64,000 bases of DNA from Micromonospora carbonacea (GTDB lineage: Bacteria > Actinomycetota > Actinomycetes > Mycobacteriales > Micromonosporaceae). Both the position numbers and the translations under genes were made by a program. Below the pieces are notes generated by a model. The model was given only the letters and a program-made list of their open reading frames with translations, was not told the origin of the DNA and made no database searches. Where the stretch lies: NCBI RefSeq assembly GCF_014205165.1, contig NZ_JACHMZ010000001.1, positions 2,254,501 to 2,318,500 on the forward strand, read 5' to 3'. Shown here one piece after another: positions 27,356 to 36,476 of the stretch. The first letter of the stretch is position 1. Each line of letters opens with the position of its first letter.

Positions 27356-29245
27356 CTAGGCGTCGGCGTTGAGGCCGCGCTCGTCGCGTCGCAGGGCCGA
27401 GTTTCTTGCTGCTGCCACCGCCGCGTTCACCGAGTCGGCATCGATCGACCCTTCGTAGCGCACGTTGTCGATGAAGTACGTCGGCGCCTGGTGCAGGTGC
27501 ATAGCTTCCGCGTCGACGAGGTCTTCGTCGACTCGCTGGGCCCTAGTCGCGTCGCCCCAGTCGCGTTCGAACCGCCGCAGGTTCAACCCGGCGCTTGCGG
27601 CCGCTCGGCGGATCTGTCGTTCGTTCTCGATCGGTGCCTCGCGGATGAGTTCGTCGCGCATCTCCCAGAATCGTCCCTGGAGGGCCGCGGCCTCGTTGGC
27701 GATGGCGGCGGAACGACCGAGCGGCTGCTCGAGCGGGAGATGGCGGAACGCGTACGCGACTTCGCTGCCGAAGCGGCCTTCCATTTCACGACGCATCTCT
27801 CCCGCGGCAGGCGAGTACGGCGTGGCGTAGTTGCCGTACTCGACAACTGTCACGACGGCGCTGCTCAGGTCGCCCAGCACGGGATCGCGAGCGGGGTCGA
27901 GCGCCCGCACGAGGCGGCTGCGGTGCGGCGATCGTCGCCGCTCGCGTGCGCTCATGACGGCGAAGGCGACGGTGCCGAGCGTAGCGGCAAGCACGGTGGC
28001 AGCGATCACGCCGATCTGTCCGCGACTGACATCGACAGGATCGTCGAACGCCAGTTCCGTGACGAAGAGCGAGATGGTGAAGCCCATCCCGGCGAGCATG
28101 CTCACGCCGATGACGTGGGGCATGCGTACCGCTGGTCCGAGCGCGTCGGGTCGAACCCGGGTGACGATCCAGGTCGACACCGAGATGGCGATGATCTTGC
28201 CGACGACCAGCCCGACGATGATGCCCCACGTGAGCCGCGAGGTGAATGCATCGACCAGCGACTCCCGGGTGACTCTCACGCCGGCGTTGGCGAGAGCGAA
28301 GATCGGCAGAATGAGCCAGGTGACATACGGCGTCAGCGCGCGGTGGGCGCGTTCGTTGATGGAGACCGCTCGCGCGAGCGAGTTGTTGGCCGTGCGGGCG
28401 TAGCTGGCGGTCGGCGACATGTGGAAGGCACGGACGTGATCCTGAGCCCTGCGCAGGTCGTCGGATCGCGTGGGGAAGATCGGCAGCAACAACGCGATCG
28501 CGACGCCCGCCAGGGTGGCGTGTACGCCCGAGAGGAAGAAGCCCGCCCAGACGACGATCGAGGGCAGGAGGTACAGCCCCCCGCGCCACACTCCGACGAA
28601 ACGCATCACCGCGATCATCGTGAGACCGCCCACCGCGATGAGCAGCGGCAACGGGCTGAAGTGGTCGGTGTAGGCGAACGCGATGACCCCGAGCGCACCG
28701 ACGTCGTCGGCGACGGCGAGCGTGACGAGGAAGATCCGCAGCTGGGGCGGCATCACTCGTCCGATGAGGGCGAGTATGCCCAGCACGAAGGCCGTGTCCG
28801 TGGAGACCACGATCCCCCAGCCGCCAACCGTGTCGGTGCCCGAGGTGACGCCGACGTAGATCAGCGCCGGGATGACGAGGCCGGCGACTGCGGCGATGAC
28901 AGGGACGCTCGCCTTCCGCCAGTCACGCAACTCACCCAGCTCGAGTTCGCGGCGGACCTCGAGCGTGACGTGGGCGAAGAACACGGCCATGACCGCGTCG
29001 TTGACCCAGTGCCGTAGGTCGAGCTCGAACCTGGAGCCCCCGAGCTCCAGGCCGAGAGGGAGATGCCAGAAGGACCCGTAGCTGTCTCCCGGAAGATTCG
29101 CCCAGATCAGCGCGACGACGGTGCCGGCGATCAGGACGACGGCACCGCGCAGGGCCTCTGGGCTGCGCAGCAGGCGGGAGATGGGGCCGCGGCGAGCCGC
29201 GCCGGGGGAGTCGATCGCAGCGGCACTACTGGCCACGTTCGTCAC
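27356..29245 (-). CDS. nhaA: NhaA Na+/H+ antiporter with C-terminal thioredoxin-like domain
   Basis: A 629-residue protein from GTG 29245. Residues 1-~435 are a full NhaA with its ion-binding Asp pair (LAVADDVGALGVIAFAYT) and about 12 membrane helices. Residues ~455-629 are a DsbA/thioredoxin-like domain, known in actinobacterial NhaA proteins. In most such domains the active site reads C-P-Y-C; here it is TPYS (residues 475-478), so the redox cysteines are gone and the domain must be structural or regulatory. Its start overlaps the stop of the upstream SDR gene. It is the last gene of a four-gene operon. Confidence 0.92.
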   Translation of the reverse strand: MTNVASSAAAIDSPGAARRGPISRLLRSPEALRGAVVLIAGTVVALIWANLPGDSYGSFWHLPLGLELGGSRFELDLRHWVNDAVMAVFFAHVTLEVRRELELGELRDWRKASVPVIAAVAGLVIPALIYVGVTSGTDTVGGWGIVVSTDTAFVLGILALIGRVMPPQLRIFLVTLAVADDVGALGVIAFAYTDHFSPLPLLIAVGGLTMIAVMRFVGVWRGGLYLLPSIVVWAGFFLSGVHATLAGVAIALLLPIFPTRSDDLRRAQDHVRAFHMSPTASYARTANNSLARAVSINERAHRALTPYVTWLILPIFALANAGVRVTRESLVDAFTSRLTWGIIVGLVVGKIIAISVSTWIVTRVRPDALGPAVRMPHVIGVSMLAGMGFTISLFVTELAFDDPVDVSRGQIGVIAATVLAATLGTVAFAVMSARERRRSPHRSRLVRALDPARDPVLGDLSSAVVTVVEYGNYATPYSPAAGEMRREMEGRFGSEVAYAFRHLPLEQPLGRSAAIANEAAALQGRFWEMRDELIREAPIENERQIRRAAASAGLNLRRFERDWGDATRAQRVDEDLVDAEAMHLHQAPTYFIDNVRYEGSIDADSVNAAVAAARNSALRRDERGLNADA

Positions 29246-30012
29246 GCCGTCTCAGTGGGTAGGAGGAGGACTTCGGCGAGGTTCACGCTCCTCGGCAGCG
29301 CCGCCGCGAGCGTGACCACCGCGGCGATCGCGTCTGGCTTCACCGCGGAGGCGGCCCGTTCGTGCTGCTGGTCATGCTCGGGCGCTGACGCGTTGCGATG
29401 CTCGTCGGACTGGCCGACCGCGAAAGCCGGCTCGACGATGTGGACGCGCGTGCCCTGCGGCCCGTACTCGTGGCGGAGCGCGCGTGCGAGTTGCTTGATG
29501 GCCGCCGACAGTGCGTTGAACACCGCGAAACGAGGCGCGCGAACGTCGGTGCTGACGGCGCCGATCAACACGATGTCGGCGGGTGCCCCACGGTCGGCGC
29601 TGTCGAGGAGCGGCTCGGCGAACGTCTGGGATGCGTGCAGCAGCCCGCGGAGGTTCACGTCGATCATCTCGGCCCAGTCTGCCGGGACGCCTTCGCCGAA
29701 GGCGGAGCCGGTGATCACACCCGAGGACACGACCAGAAGGTCGACGTGGCCGAACCGCGTGATCGCGGCCGCTCGGGCGTCGTCGACCTCGATCTGAGAG
29801 GTGACGTCCGCGATGGTGGACAGCACCCGGTCGCTCCCGCCGAGCTCGCGGTGGAGGGCGTCGAGGCGGTTGGCGTCTCGGCCGACCATGACGATGCTGG
29901 CGCCTGCCTGGACCAGGTCGCGGCAGATCGCTCGCCCGATCCATCCGGTCGCGCCGAACACGACTGCCACCCGACCACTAAGGACGCCCGTGGTCGCGCT
30001 GTGCTCGCTCAT
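29242..30012 (-). CDS. SDR-like protein lacking the catalytic Tyr and Lys
   Basis: A 256-residue Rossmann protein with VVFGATGWIGRAICRDL as nucleotide-binding motif and VADVT-like ADVTS. At the place of the YxxxK active site the sequence is FAVFNALSAAIK: Tyr is Phe165 and Lys is Ser169, and NNAG is SSG. It therefore probably binds NAD(P) but cannot use the classical SDR mechanism. It overlaps its neighbours by 4 bp on both sides, so it belongs to the NhaA operon. Confidence 0.85.
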   Translation of the reverse strand: MSEHSATTGVLSGRVAVVFGATGWIGRAICRDLVQAGASIVMVGRDANRLDALHRELGGSDRVLSTIADVTSQIEVDDARAAAITRFGHVDLLVVSSGVITGSAFGEGVPADWAEMIDVNLRGLLHASQTFAEPLLDSADRGAPADIVLIGAVSTDVRAPRFAVFNALSAAIKQLARALRHEYGPQGTRVHIVEPAFAVGQSDEHRNASAPEHDQQHERAASAVKPDAIAAVVTLAAALPRSVNLAEVLLLPTETA

Positions 30013-30842
30013 CCTTCGCGTCCCGCAGCCGCGAAGCGCAGAAGCCGGTCCCAGTAGAGGGCGGTGAGCTGCTTCCGGTTCGAGGGATCGGTGGCGTCCG
30101 CGCTCGACGACACGACGTGGTCGTCTTCGAGGTAGGAGCCGGACCGCACGTCGGCGACGGCGGCATGGAGGACGCGGGCTGCGCCCCGCGCGGGAGGACC
30201 GCCGATCCGACCCATCATCGCGGCACTGAGCGGGGTGTCGTTGAGCCCGGGGCAGAGGGCGACGACACTGACCGGCATCGACCGGAGTTCTTCCGCGAGC
30301 AGAGACGACCAGGTCACCATCGCGAGCTTCGCTCGCGCGTACGCGGCCACCGGCGAGTAACCGTGCTCCAGGTCGATGTCGTCGAAGTGGAACCGCTCGA
30401 GGCGGTGCGCGGACGACCCCACGTTCACGATTCGTGCGCCCTCAGCCAACGAAGGAACGAGCAGCCGAGTCAGCAGCGCTGGCGCGAGTGCGTTGACCTG
30501 CAGCGTCCGCTCGAATCCATCCATGGTGACGACCCGCTGCGCCGCGCCCGGGACCCCGGCATCGTTGATCAACAGATCGATCGTCGAGACGAGCGACCTG
30601 ATCGAGCGGGCAGCCTCGACGACGTCGGAGAGGTGGGTGAAGTCGGCACCGACGTAGTGGACCTCGGCGGGCCCGGCCCCACGGATCTGCGTGAGAACGC
30701 GCCGTGCCCCTTCTTCCGGCTCGGGCCCGAGCACGATGAGCGTCTCGGAGATCGCCGCCAGCCGGTGGGCGGTCGCTTCGCCGATGCCGCTCGTGGCGCC
30801 GGTGAGCACCACCGTGCCGAACCGCTGCCCGGCAGTCTTCAC
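30009..30842 (-). CDS. SDR-family oxidoreductase
   Basis: A 277-residue protein from GTG 30842, chosen because it overlaps the stop of the upstream SDR gene as GTGA. VVLTGATSGIGEATAHRL is the cofactor motif, LINDAGVPG the NAG motif, VNVGSSAHRL carries Ser and YARAK the Tyr/Lys pair, so it should be active. It resembles the retinol-dehydrogenase-like group of SDRs. The substrate is unknown. It is the third cistron upstream of nhaA. Confidence 0.87.
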   Translation of the reverse strand: MKTAGQRFGTVVLTGATSGIGEATAHRLAAISETLIVLGPEPEEGARRVLTQIRGAGPAEVHYVGADFTHLSDVVEAARSIRSLVSTIDLLINDAGVPGAAQRVVTMDGFERTLQVNALAPALLTRLLVPSLAEGARIVNVGSSAHRLERFHFDDIDLEHGYSPVAAYARAKLAMVTWSSLLAEELRSMPVSVVALCPGLNDTPLSAAMMGRIGGPPARGAARVLHAAVADVRSGSYLEDDHVVSSSADATDPSNRKQLTALYWDRLLRFAAAGREG

Positions 30843-31645
30843 AGCGCGTAGCCCCCGGCGACCAGGATGTCCTGCCCGGTGATCCACGCGGACTCGTCCG
30901 AGGCGAGGAACGCGATGACCTTGCCGATGTCCTCCGGCTCGCCCACACGGCCGAGCGCGGTCTTGGCGGCGAGGCCGTCGATGATCTGCGGGTGCTTCTC
31001 GAACGCGTCGTCGCCGATGCGAGTGCGAGTCGGCCCCGGGGCGATCGAGTTGACGCGGATGCCCCGAGGGCTCAGCTCCTTCGCGAGGAACCTGGTGGCG
31101 ACCACCAGGCCGCCCTTCATCGCCGCGTATCCCGAGTAGCCGGCCTCGGTGTCACCGGGCCGTACGGAGCTGCTCGAGGTGTTGATGATCGAGCCGCCGT
31201 CGTGGATCAGCGGCAGGAGCGCCTGGGTGAGGAAGTACGGCCCGCGTAGGAGCACCCGGTAATACTGGTCGAACGCCTCCTCGCTCATGTCCTCGAACCC
31301 GCGGCCGCCTCCGAAGCCGGCGTTGTTGACAAGCGCGTGGATCTTGTCGGTGCCCCACTCCTCGCCGAGGACGCGACAGAGCTCGCTCTTGAACGCGGGG
31401 AAGGTGTCGCTCTGCCCGACGTCCAGAGGCAACGAGACTCCGTGGCCGCCGTTCTCTCGAATTATCGCGACGGTTTCCTCCGCGCCGTCGGGCCGGGAGT
31501 TGTAGGTGACGATCACCCCCATCCCGCGTGCGGCGATCTCGACCGCGGCGCTGCGTCCGATGCCGGCGCTCGCGCCGGTCACCACGGTTACTGCCTGGCT
31601 GGGTGTCTGGGTGTTCACCCCTCCAGACAACCTCGACGGCCTCAC
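30839..31645 (-). CDS. SDR-family oxidoreductase, FabG-like
   Basis: Up to 268 residues from GTG 31645 (GTG near 31618 is an alternative start). VVTGASAGIGRSAAVEIA, ALVNNAGFGGG, INTSSSSVRPGD and YAAMK are all classical and intact, and ARPS-like C-terminal text ITGQDILVAGGYAL fits FabG-type enzymes. It is the first gene of an operon with two more SDR genes and nhaA. Confidence 0.88.
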   Translation of the reverse strand: MRPSRLSGGVNTQTPSQAVTVVTGASAGIGRSAAVEIAARGMGVIVTYNSRPDGAEETVAIIRENGGHGVSLPLDVGQSDTFPAFKSELCRVLGEEWGTDKIHALVNNAGFGGGRGFEDMSEEAFDQYYRVLLRGPYFLTQALLPLIHDGGSIINTSSSSVRPGDTEAGYSGYAAMKGGLVVATRFLAKELSPRGIRVNSIAPGPTRTRIGDDAFEKHPQIIDGLAAKTALGRVGEPEDIGKVIAFLASDESAWITGQDILVAGGYAL

Positions 31646-31917
31646 GGTGTGTTAGAGCAATCCCCGCGACTTCTTGCCTGATCCTCGCTTCGTCGCCAGG
31701 ATCCAGGCCGATCAGGCGGCGCTCCCCATGCGGCGCGAGCAGCGGAGTCAGCCTGTAGAGGTCCGGGGACCGGCGCATCTTCGAGGTGAGGGCGGGGTCG
31801 GTGCTGGCCTTCCACGTCTTGGGCACCGCTGGCAGCGGACATTCGGGCAGCGTGACCGGCTGACCGCAGGATTGCCGGAGACCTCCCGTCAGCCGACCGG
31901 TCGTCTCGATGCGGTCG

Positions 31918-32808
31918 TCACGGTGTGCACCCTGGAACAGCGACCTGCACTGCCAGCATGCGGGCCTCGCGTGCCGACCTGCGAGCGTTCTCGTGAAAGT
32001 CGGGTGCTGCGCAGGCGAACAAGGTCGTCCCTGCGGCACCGCCGAGGGCGCACGCGTAGACCGGCGAGCCGGGCCTGATCTCGTCGGTGATCGTTCCGCC
32101 CTCGACCACCCGTACCAGCCGGCTGCCGACCGCATCGGCGATCCACAGCCCGCCCGTCGCGTCGAGGCAGGCACCGTCGCCGGCGACCCGTAGCTCGGTC
32201 AGCACCTGATCGACCCGGTGGCCGATCGGAAGGGGCCCGAATGTTGCCCACGGTCGCCGGCCGCTGAGGTCCCCGTCGTCGGAGATATCGAAGGCGGTGA
32301 CCCGGTTGCCGAACGTCTCCACCACGAGCAGCACGTTGTCGGGGGTGATGACGCTGCCGTTGGGAAACCACAGGTCGTCGGCCACCTGCGTGATGTGGCC
32401 GTCGGGATCCACGCGGTGCAGCCCGGCTGGTCGTATCGGATCACCGGCCATGAGATCGAAGCCGAGGTTGCCGACGAACCCGCGGCCGTGGCTGTCCACG
32501 ACCATGTCGTTGGCGTGCCCGGTGGCGTGCCCGGCCAGATCGGCATGTACGACCAGCGTTCCGTCGGGCTCCTTGCGGAGCACCTTGCGGTCGCGCATCG
32601 ATACGATCAGCATGCGCCCGTCGGGGAGCCAGCCCAGTCCGGAGGGTTGCCCTGGCACGTCGGCCTCGGCCCGCAGGTCAGCGCCGTCCTCCCGGATGGA
32701 CCAGACCTGGGGGCCGTAGAAGTCGGCGAACCAGAGCCGCTGATCGCGCCAACGTGGTGCCTCCAGGAAGTGGAAACCCTCGGCCACCGTGGTCGCTTTC
32801 GTGGTCAT
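31918..32808 (-). CDS. SMP-30/gluconolactonase-family beta-propeller hydrolase
   Basis: A 296-residue protein from ATG 32808, with AGGAGG ideally placed. EGFHFLEAPRWRDQRLWFAD contains the metal Glu, GHANDMVVDSHGRGFVGNLG the Asn-Asp metal site and GACLDATGGLWIAD the later Asp of the six-bladed propeller. Such enzymes hydrolyse sugar lactones or similar esters. It ends 270 bp before the SDR operon on the same strand and is probably separate from it. Confidence 0.88.
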   Translation of the reverse strand: MTTKATTVAEGFHFLEAPRWRDQRLWFADFYGPQVWSIREDGADLRAEADVPGQPSGLGWLPDGRMLIVSMRDRKVLRKEPDGTLVVHADLAGHATGHANDMVVDSHGRGFVGNLGFDLMAGDPIRPAGLHRVDPDGHITQVADDLWFPNGSVITPDNVLLVVETFGNRVTAFDISDDGDLSGRRPWATFGPLPIGHRVDQVLTELRVAGDGACLDATGGLWIADAVGSRLVRVVEGGTITDEIRPGSPVYACALGGAAGTTLFACAAPDFHENARRSAREARMLAVQVAVPGCTP

Positions 32809-33280
32809 GATCGCCCTCCTGGGCCCTCGCCTGGCAGGTCGACCGGGCGACCAGCCTGCCACCGCAGCAGAGTAGCCATGGAATGCGTGAACAAGGCATG
32901 GCCTTCGTCTGCCGCGGCGCTGCACGCGGCAGTCGCCAGCCCGACGGTCGCGCCGACTTCCTCGCCGCGTACGTCTCGATCGACGGCGTGCCTCGACCCG
33001 GCGTCAGCGGGCACCTCGCTCCGGCAACTTCGCTGAGGCTTTTCACCGGGTTACGGCTGGGTTGTCCGCCTGTCCCGGACCGCGCACCGAACCGCCCCGC
33101 TTTGATCTCAGGCGAGTGCCCAAGACCGGCCGGATCGCAGCCGCACCAGCGGCCCGGGGCGCCCATCAGCGCCGGGTCCGAGTCGGGATGGATCCTCGTG
33201 ATCGAAGTCAGATGACCGATGTGCCGTCGGCGGGAGCCGCCGAGAGTTGATCGCAGATCCACGAACCAGGAGGTGTCACC
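32809..33280. other. Gene-free stretch
   Basis: About 470 bases between the SMP-30 gene and a methyltransferase-like fragment. It should hold the SMP-30 promoter. Short open frames on both strands show no family resemblance. Confidence 0.45.
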
Positions 33281-33607
33281 GTGACCGTTGGACACGGTTC
33301 GTCAGGCCACGATGACCGCCCAGTCGGGCAGGCGGTCGCCAGTGCGAGCGTCGCCGGTGGGTTGCCGTGGGCGGCTTTCACCGCCGGTCGGCGGCGTGAG
33401 CTGCTTGGCGTAGTCGAGGAAGTGCTCACGCCGGGCATGTTCGTCGCTTTCGCCTTCACCGCCAGCCGCTGGATGCCATCGATCGTCCGGCTGAGGCTCC
33501 GCTGGAGCCGATTCTGGACGACGGCGCGGAAGACCCCTGTGGCGAGAGAGCCGCTTACGGGCTGCGGCGGCCTGCAGCGGATCCGGCCCGGATCGGGCGC
33601 ACCATAG
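33281..33607 (+). pseudogene. Fragment resembling the C-terminus of a lipid methyltransferase
   Basis: A 108-codon frame. VAGGLPWAAFTAGRRRELLG, VVEEVLTPGMFVAFAFTASR and WMPSIVRLRLR resemble the post-SAM part of phospholipid N-methyltransferase-like proteins (GLPW is the catalytic-loop equivalent). The SAM-binding half is absent and the end is scrambled. It is probably a decayed gene. Confidence 0.4.
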
Positions 33608-33885
33608 GGGCGCCTGACCTCACCACCCGCCGCCAGGCGAGCGGGACTCCGGATGCGGGTCGACGAGGCATCGAAGCGGCGACGTCTGCGGCTCCCCGCC
33701 AGGGCATGTGGCGGTCGGGGCCTCCTGCCCGCGCGGTGCAGCTGGTGTGGGCGATGCCGAGACTCCGGCTTTCGAGCTGTCACCCGGTGAAGAGATCCAC
33801 CCGGCGTCCGTCATTCCGGGTGTGGTGGCCGTGGTCCGCACCCGGTCCAGCCACAGGAGACTGTTCGGGCTGAAGGATGGTGCAG

Positions 33886-34638
33886 ATGTCGTTGCGGGTG
33901 ATCGGGGTCGGGTTCGGCAGGACCGGTACCGAGTCGTTGAAGGCCGCTCTCGAGATGTTGGGCTTCGGCCCCTGCTATCACATGCTCGAGATCGCCGGCC
34001 AACCCGAACGGGCGAAGGCCTGGGTCGACCTCGGTGACCCCGTCCGGCCCGCCTGGGACGCCATCTTCGCGGGATACCGGGCAACCGTGGACTGGCCCGG
34101 CGCCGCCTATTGGCGGGATCTTGTCGACGCCTATCCGGAAGCCAAGATCATATTGACCGTACGTGATCCGGAGAGATGGTATGACAGTGCGACGAAGACC
34201 GTCTTCGCTGCCTGGCGTTTCCTTCGCTCACCGTTCGCCTCGGTCCTCCTCGGCGCCATGGCCCTGCGCAACCCGGCCTACCGGTACTTTCCGGCGGAGC
34301 TGAATCGCGTGATCGCAGACCGTGTCTTCGGTGGAAGCCGGTTCGACCGGGACCACGCGCTGGCGACCTTCGACTCACACATCAGCGAGGTCCGGCGGAC
34401 CGTTCCCAGCGAGCGTCTTCTCGTGTTCGATGTCGCGGAGGGATGGCACCCGCTGTGCTCGTTCCTGGAGGTTGGCGTCCCAGCCGCGGACTTTCCTCGG
34501 AAGAACGACAAGAACTCCTTCTCGCGGCGTCGCCTGACCGATACGTTCCGTGCCGTAGGAACTGCATTGTCCGGCCTGGCCTTCGCCGCACATCGAGTTC
34601 GTTCGCGTCGCCCGGCACCCGGGACGCGGAGGAACTGA
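33886..34638 (+). CDS. Sulfotransferase family protein
   Basis: A 250-residue protein; ATG 33886 is preferred because GAAGG lies 9 bases upstream. GVGFGRTGTESLKAALEMLG is the 5'-phosphosulfate loop for PAPS, and ILTVRDPERWYDSA the 3'-phosphate site. PCYHM matches the family's common NAD/PAPS-dependent sulfotransferase group (Sulfotransfer_4-like). The C-terminal tail is basic. No neighbour suggests a substrate. Confidence 0.87.
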   Translation: MSLRVIGVGFGRTGTESLKAALEMLGFGPCYHMLEIAGQPERAKAWVDLGDPVRPAWDAIFAGYRATVDWPGAAYWRDLVDAYPEAKIILTVRDPERWYDSATKTVFAAWRFLRSPFASVLLGAMALRNPAYRYFPAELNRVIADRVFGGSRFDRDHALATFDSHISEVRRTVPSERLLVFDVAEGWHPLCSFLEVGVPAADFPRKNDKNSFSRRRLTDTFRAVGTALSGLAFAAHRVRSRRPAPGTRRN

Positions 34639-34775
34639 CGGCCCGTGTGGCCCCGACAGGCCCTGGCAGGGGCCCCGGAACCTGAACACTCACCGCCGCG
34701 CTGTCCGCGCGAGGCCCTGTTGCGGACACGCGTCATCGAACCACGACGTCGCACGCCGCCTGCCCAAGACCCCGC

Positions 34776-35546
34776 CTAATGCGCAGGGGGCGCGGCGTAG
34801 ACGGCGGTCGGAAAGCGGGCCGCGAACGCCGTGAAGGTGTCCCGTTCCTGGCGCCGGGCGGTGCGGAACTCGTCGGTGCCGGTCGGTCCGAATCCGATTT
34901 CCAGGTCTGTCGCGAGCTTGGGGAAGACGGCGTCGGCGAAGTCGTCGACGCTCGCGCCGTGCGGGTCGTTGAGGCCGGACAGCGTGGTGGCTACGGCTGG
35001 CGGGATGAGTTCGGTCACGCGGACCGCCGTGTCGCGCAGGGCGAACCGCAGGTTGACGGTGTAGCTGTGCAGGGCGGCCTTGGCCGCGCTGTAGAGCGGC
35101 GCGAAGGGCTGCGGGACGAACGCGCCGCCCGAGGTGACGTTGACGATCGTCGCTGGTCGGCCGTGGGCCAGCAGAACCGGAATGAGAAGGTCGTTGAGGT
35201 GGACCGGGCCGCCGAGGAGGATTTCCACCTCGCGGGCCCGCTCCGTCCATGGGGCGGTGTCGGCGGCCAAGGCTACGCGGCGCTGGATGCCGGCGTTGTT
35301 GACCACGATGTCGAGGTCGGGCATGACCTGCACGACATGTTCGGCCAGCTCGGTCCGTGACGCCGGGTCGGCGATGTCGCTGACGACGGTCTCCATTCCG
35401 GGGTTGTCCCGGGCGGCCCGCCTGAGAGTGGCGGCGTGTCGGCCGGTCACCATCACCCGTGCTCCGGTTCGTGCGTAGCGCTGGGCCAGCGCCAGCCCGA
35501 TTCCCCGGCTTCCGCCGGTGACGAGGACGTTCGATCGTGTTTCCAT
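34776..35546 (-). CDS. SDR-family oxidoreductase (DltE-like)
   Basis: A 256-residue classical SDR: VTGGSRGIGLALAQRYA, IVVNNAGIQR, NVTSGGAFVPQPFAP and YSAAK are intact. The overall sequence recalls the DltE group. The start codon lies inside a 16-bp palindrome that is repeated upstream of the divergent MarR gene, so repression by MarR is likely. Translation may be leaderless or start very close to the promoter. Confidence 0.9.
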   Translation of the reverse strand: METRSNVLVTGGSRGIGLALAQRYARTGARVMVTGRHAATLRRAARDNPGMETVVSDIADPASRTELAEHVVQVMPDLDIVVNNAGIQRRVALAADTAPWTERAREVEILLGGPVHLNDLLIPVLLAHGRPATIVNVTSGGAFVPQPFAPLYSAAKAALHSYTVNLRFALRDTAVRVTELIPPAVATTLSGLNDPHGASVDDFADAVFPKLATDLEIGFGPTGTDEFRTARRQERDTFTAFAARFPTAVYAAPPAH

Positions 35547-35583
35547 GTAAACAGGCTACGCCGTTGGTGTTTCCATGTAAACA
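35538..35583. promoter_or_regulatory. Two identical 16-bp palindromic operators, MarR/SDR intergenic region
   Basis: TGTTTCCATGTAAACA occurs at 35538-35553 and again at 35568-35583, centres 30 bp apart (three helical turns). Each is an imperfect palindrome (14 of 16 positions symmetric). The first covers the ATG of the SDR gene; the second lies 17 bp upstream of the MarR ATG. Size and place are right for a MarR dimer that represses both genes. Confidence 0.75.
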
Positions 35584-35600
35584 AGGGCTAGGGTCACCTC

Positions 35601-36047
35601 ATGACCGATCTGCTGACCGCTGACGAGCTGCGCCGATGGGAGTTGTGGAAGCGCGCGACGGACGAGGTCTGGGCCGGCGTCGGCCAGGAGATAGCCGACG
35701 CGACCGGGTTGTCCACGGCCGACTTCGCCGTGCTCACCCGTACGGTCGAGGCTGCGGTGCCACCGCGTCAGCAGGCTCTGGCCGACCAGCTTGGGTGGTC
35801 CCGTAGCCGGCTGTCGCGGCAGTTGTCCCGCATGGCGGAGCGGGGTCTGGTCATCCGGACCGCGACGCCGACGTCGTCCACGGTGGAGGCGACCGACCGG
35901 GGCCGGGCGGCGGCGGCATCGGCTCGGCGCGCTCATGCTGCCGCGGTCCGGGCGGTGCTGCTCGCCCGCGCGCCGAGCGACGGACAGTTCTGGCACGAAA
36001 TTGAACGCCTTGCCGGAGCCCGGCCGGGCAGCGAGCAGCCGTCCTAA
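35601..36047 (+). CDS. MarR-family transcriptional regulator
   Basis: A 148-residue winged-helix regulator. RQQALADQLGWSRSRLSRQLSRMAERGLV is the recognition helix region and STVEATDRGRAAAASARRAH the wing and dimer helix. It is divergent from the DltE-like SDR with twin operators between them, so it probably represses itself and the SDR and responds to a small toxic molecule. Confidence 0.9.
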   Translation: MTDLLTADELRRWELWKRATDEVWAGVGQEIADATGLSTADFAVLTRTVEAAVPPRQQALADQLGWSRSRLSRQLSRMAERGLVIRTATPTSSTVEATDRGRAAAASARRAHAAAVRAVLLARAPSDGQFWHEIERLAGARPGSEQPS

Positions 36048-36469
36048 TCGGGACGCCCGGTCCAGCCGTCCAGGAGGGCGTCTTCGGCATGGAGCGTGTC
36101 GAGGTACTCCCGCACGGCATGGATCCGACCGTCGCGGATCTCGAAGAGGAGATGGAACCGGTTGTTGTAGATCCTGCCGGAGGCGGTCCGGGCGAAGTTC
36201 TCCATCTCGACCGCGACCCGGTCGCCTTCGGCGGTCATGCCGGTGATCGTCGTGCGGACTCCGTTCGGGAGGCGGGGCGCGAGCTTTTCGCGCAGCATCG
36301 CCTGATGCTCGGTCAGGGATCGCTGCCCGGCGATCGGAAACTGCTCCGGTATTCCGGCGACCCACCAGGTGGCATCGTCGGCGAACAGCGCGTCGGCCTC
36401 GGCACGTTCACCCCGGGAAACATGATCGTAGTATCGCTGGACGATGGCCTTGTTCTCGTCGATCCCCAT
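36044..36469 (-). CDS. SnoaL/NTF2-like protein
   Basis: A 141-residue protein from ATG 36469. IVQRYYDHVSRGERAEADAL, FADDATWWVAG and NNRFHLLFEIRDGRIHAVRE are the hallmarks of the SnoaL-like cone fold. Members bind or isomerise small hydrophobic molecules. It starts 7 bp after the alpha/beta-hydrolase gene and is in its operon. Its 3' end overlaps the convergent marR gene by 4 bp. Confidence 0.85.
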   Translation of the reverse strand: MGIDENKAIVQRYYDHVSRGERAEADALFADDATWWVAGIPEQFPIAGQRSLTEHQAMLREKLAPRLPNGVRTTITGMTAEGDRVAVEMENFARTASGRIYNNRFHLLFEIRDGRIHAVREYLDTLHAEDALLDGWTGRPD

Positions 36470-36476
36470 CGCGTCC

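Noticed and set aside
29372..29944. Arg/Pro-rich reverse-strand frame within the Tyr-less SDR gene
   Set aside because: It is a shifted frame of the SDR gene and has no domain features.
31646..31917. Reverse-strand frame with protein-like text (PKTWKASTDPALTSKMRRSP)
   Set aside because: It has no start signal, is shorter than any recognised domain, and merges into the SDR gene in another frame; at most a trace of a lost gene.
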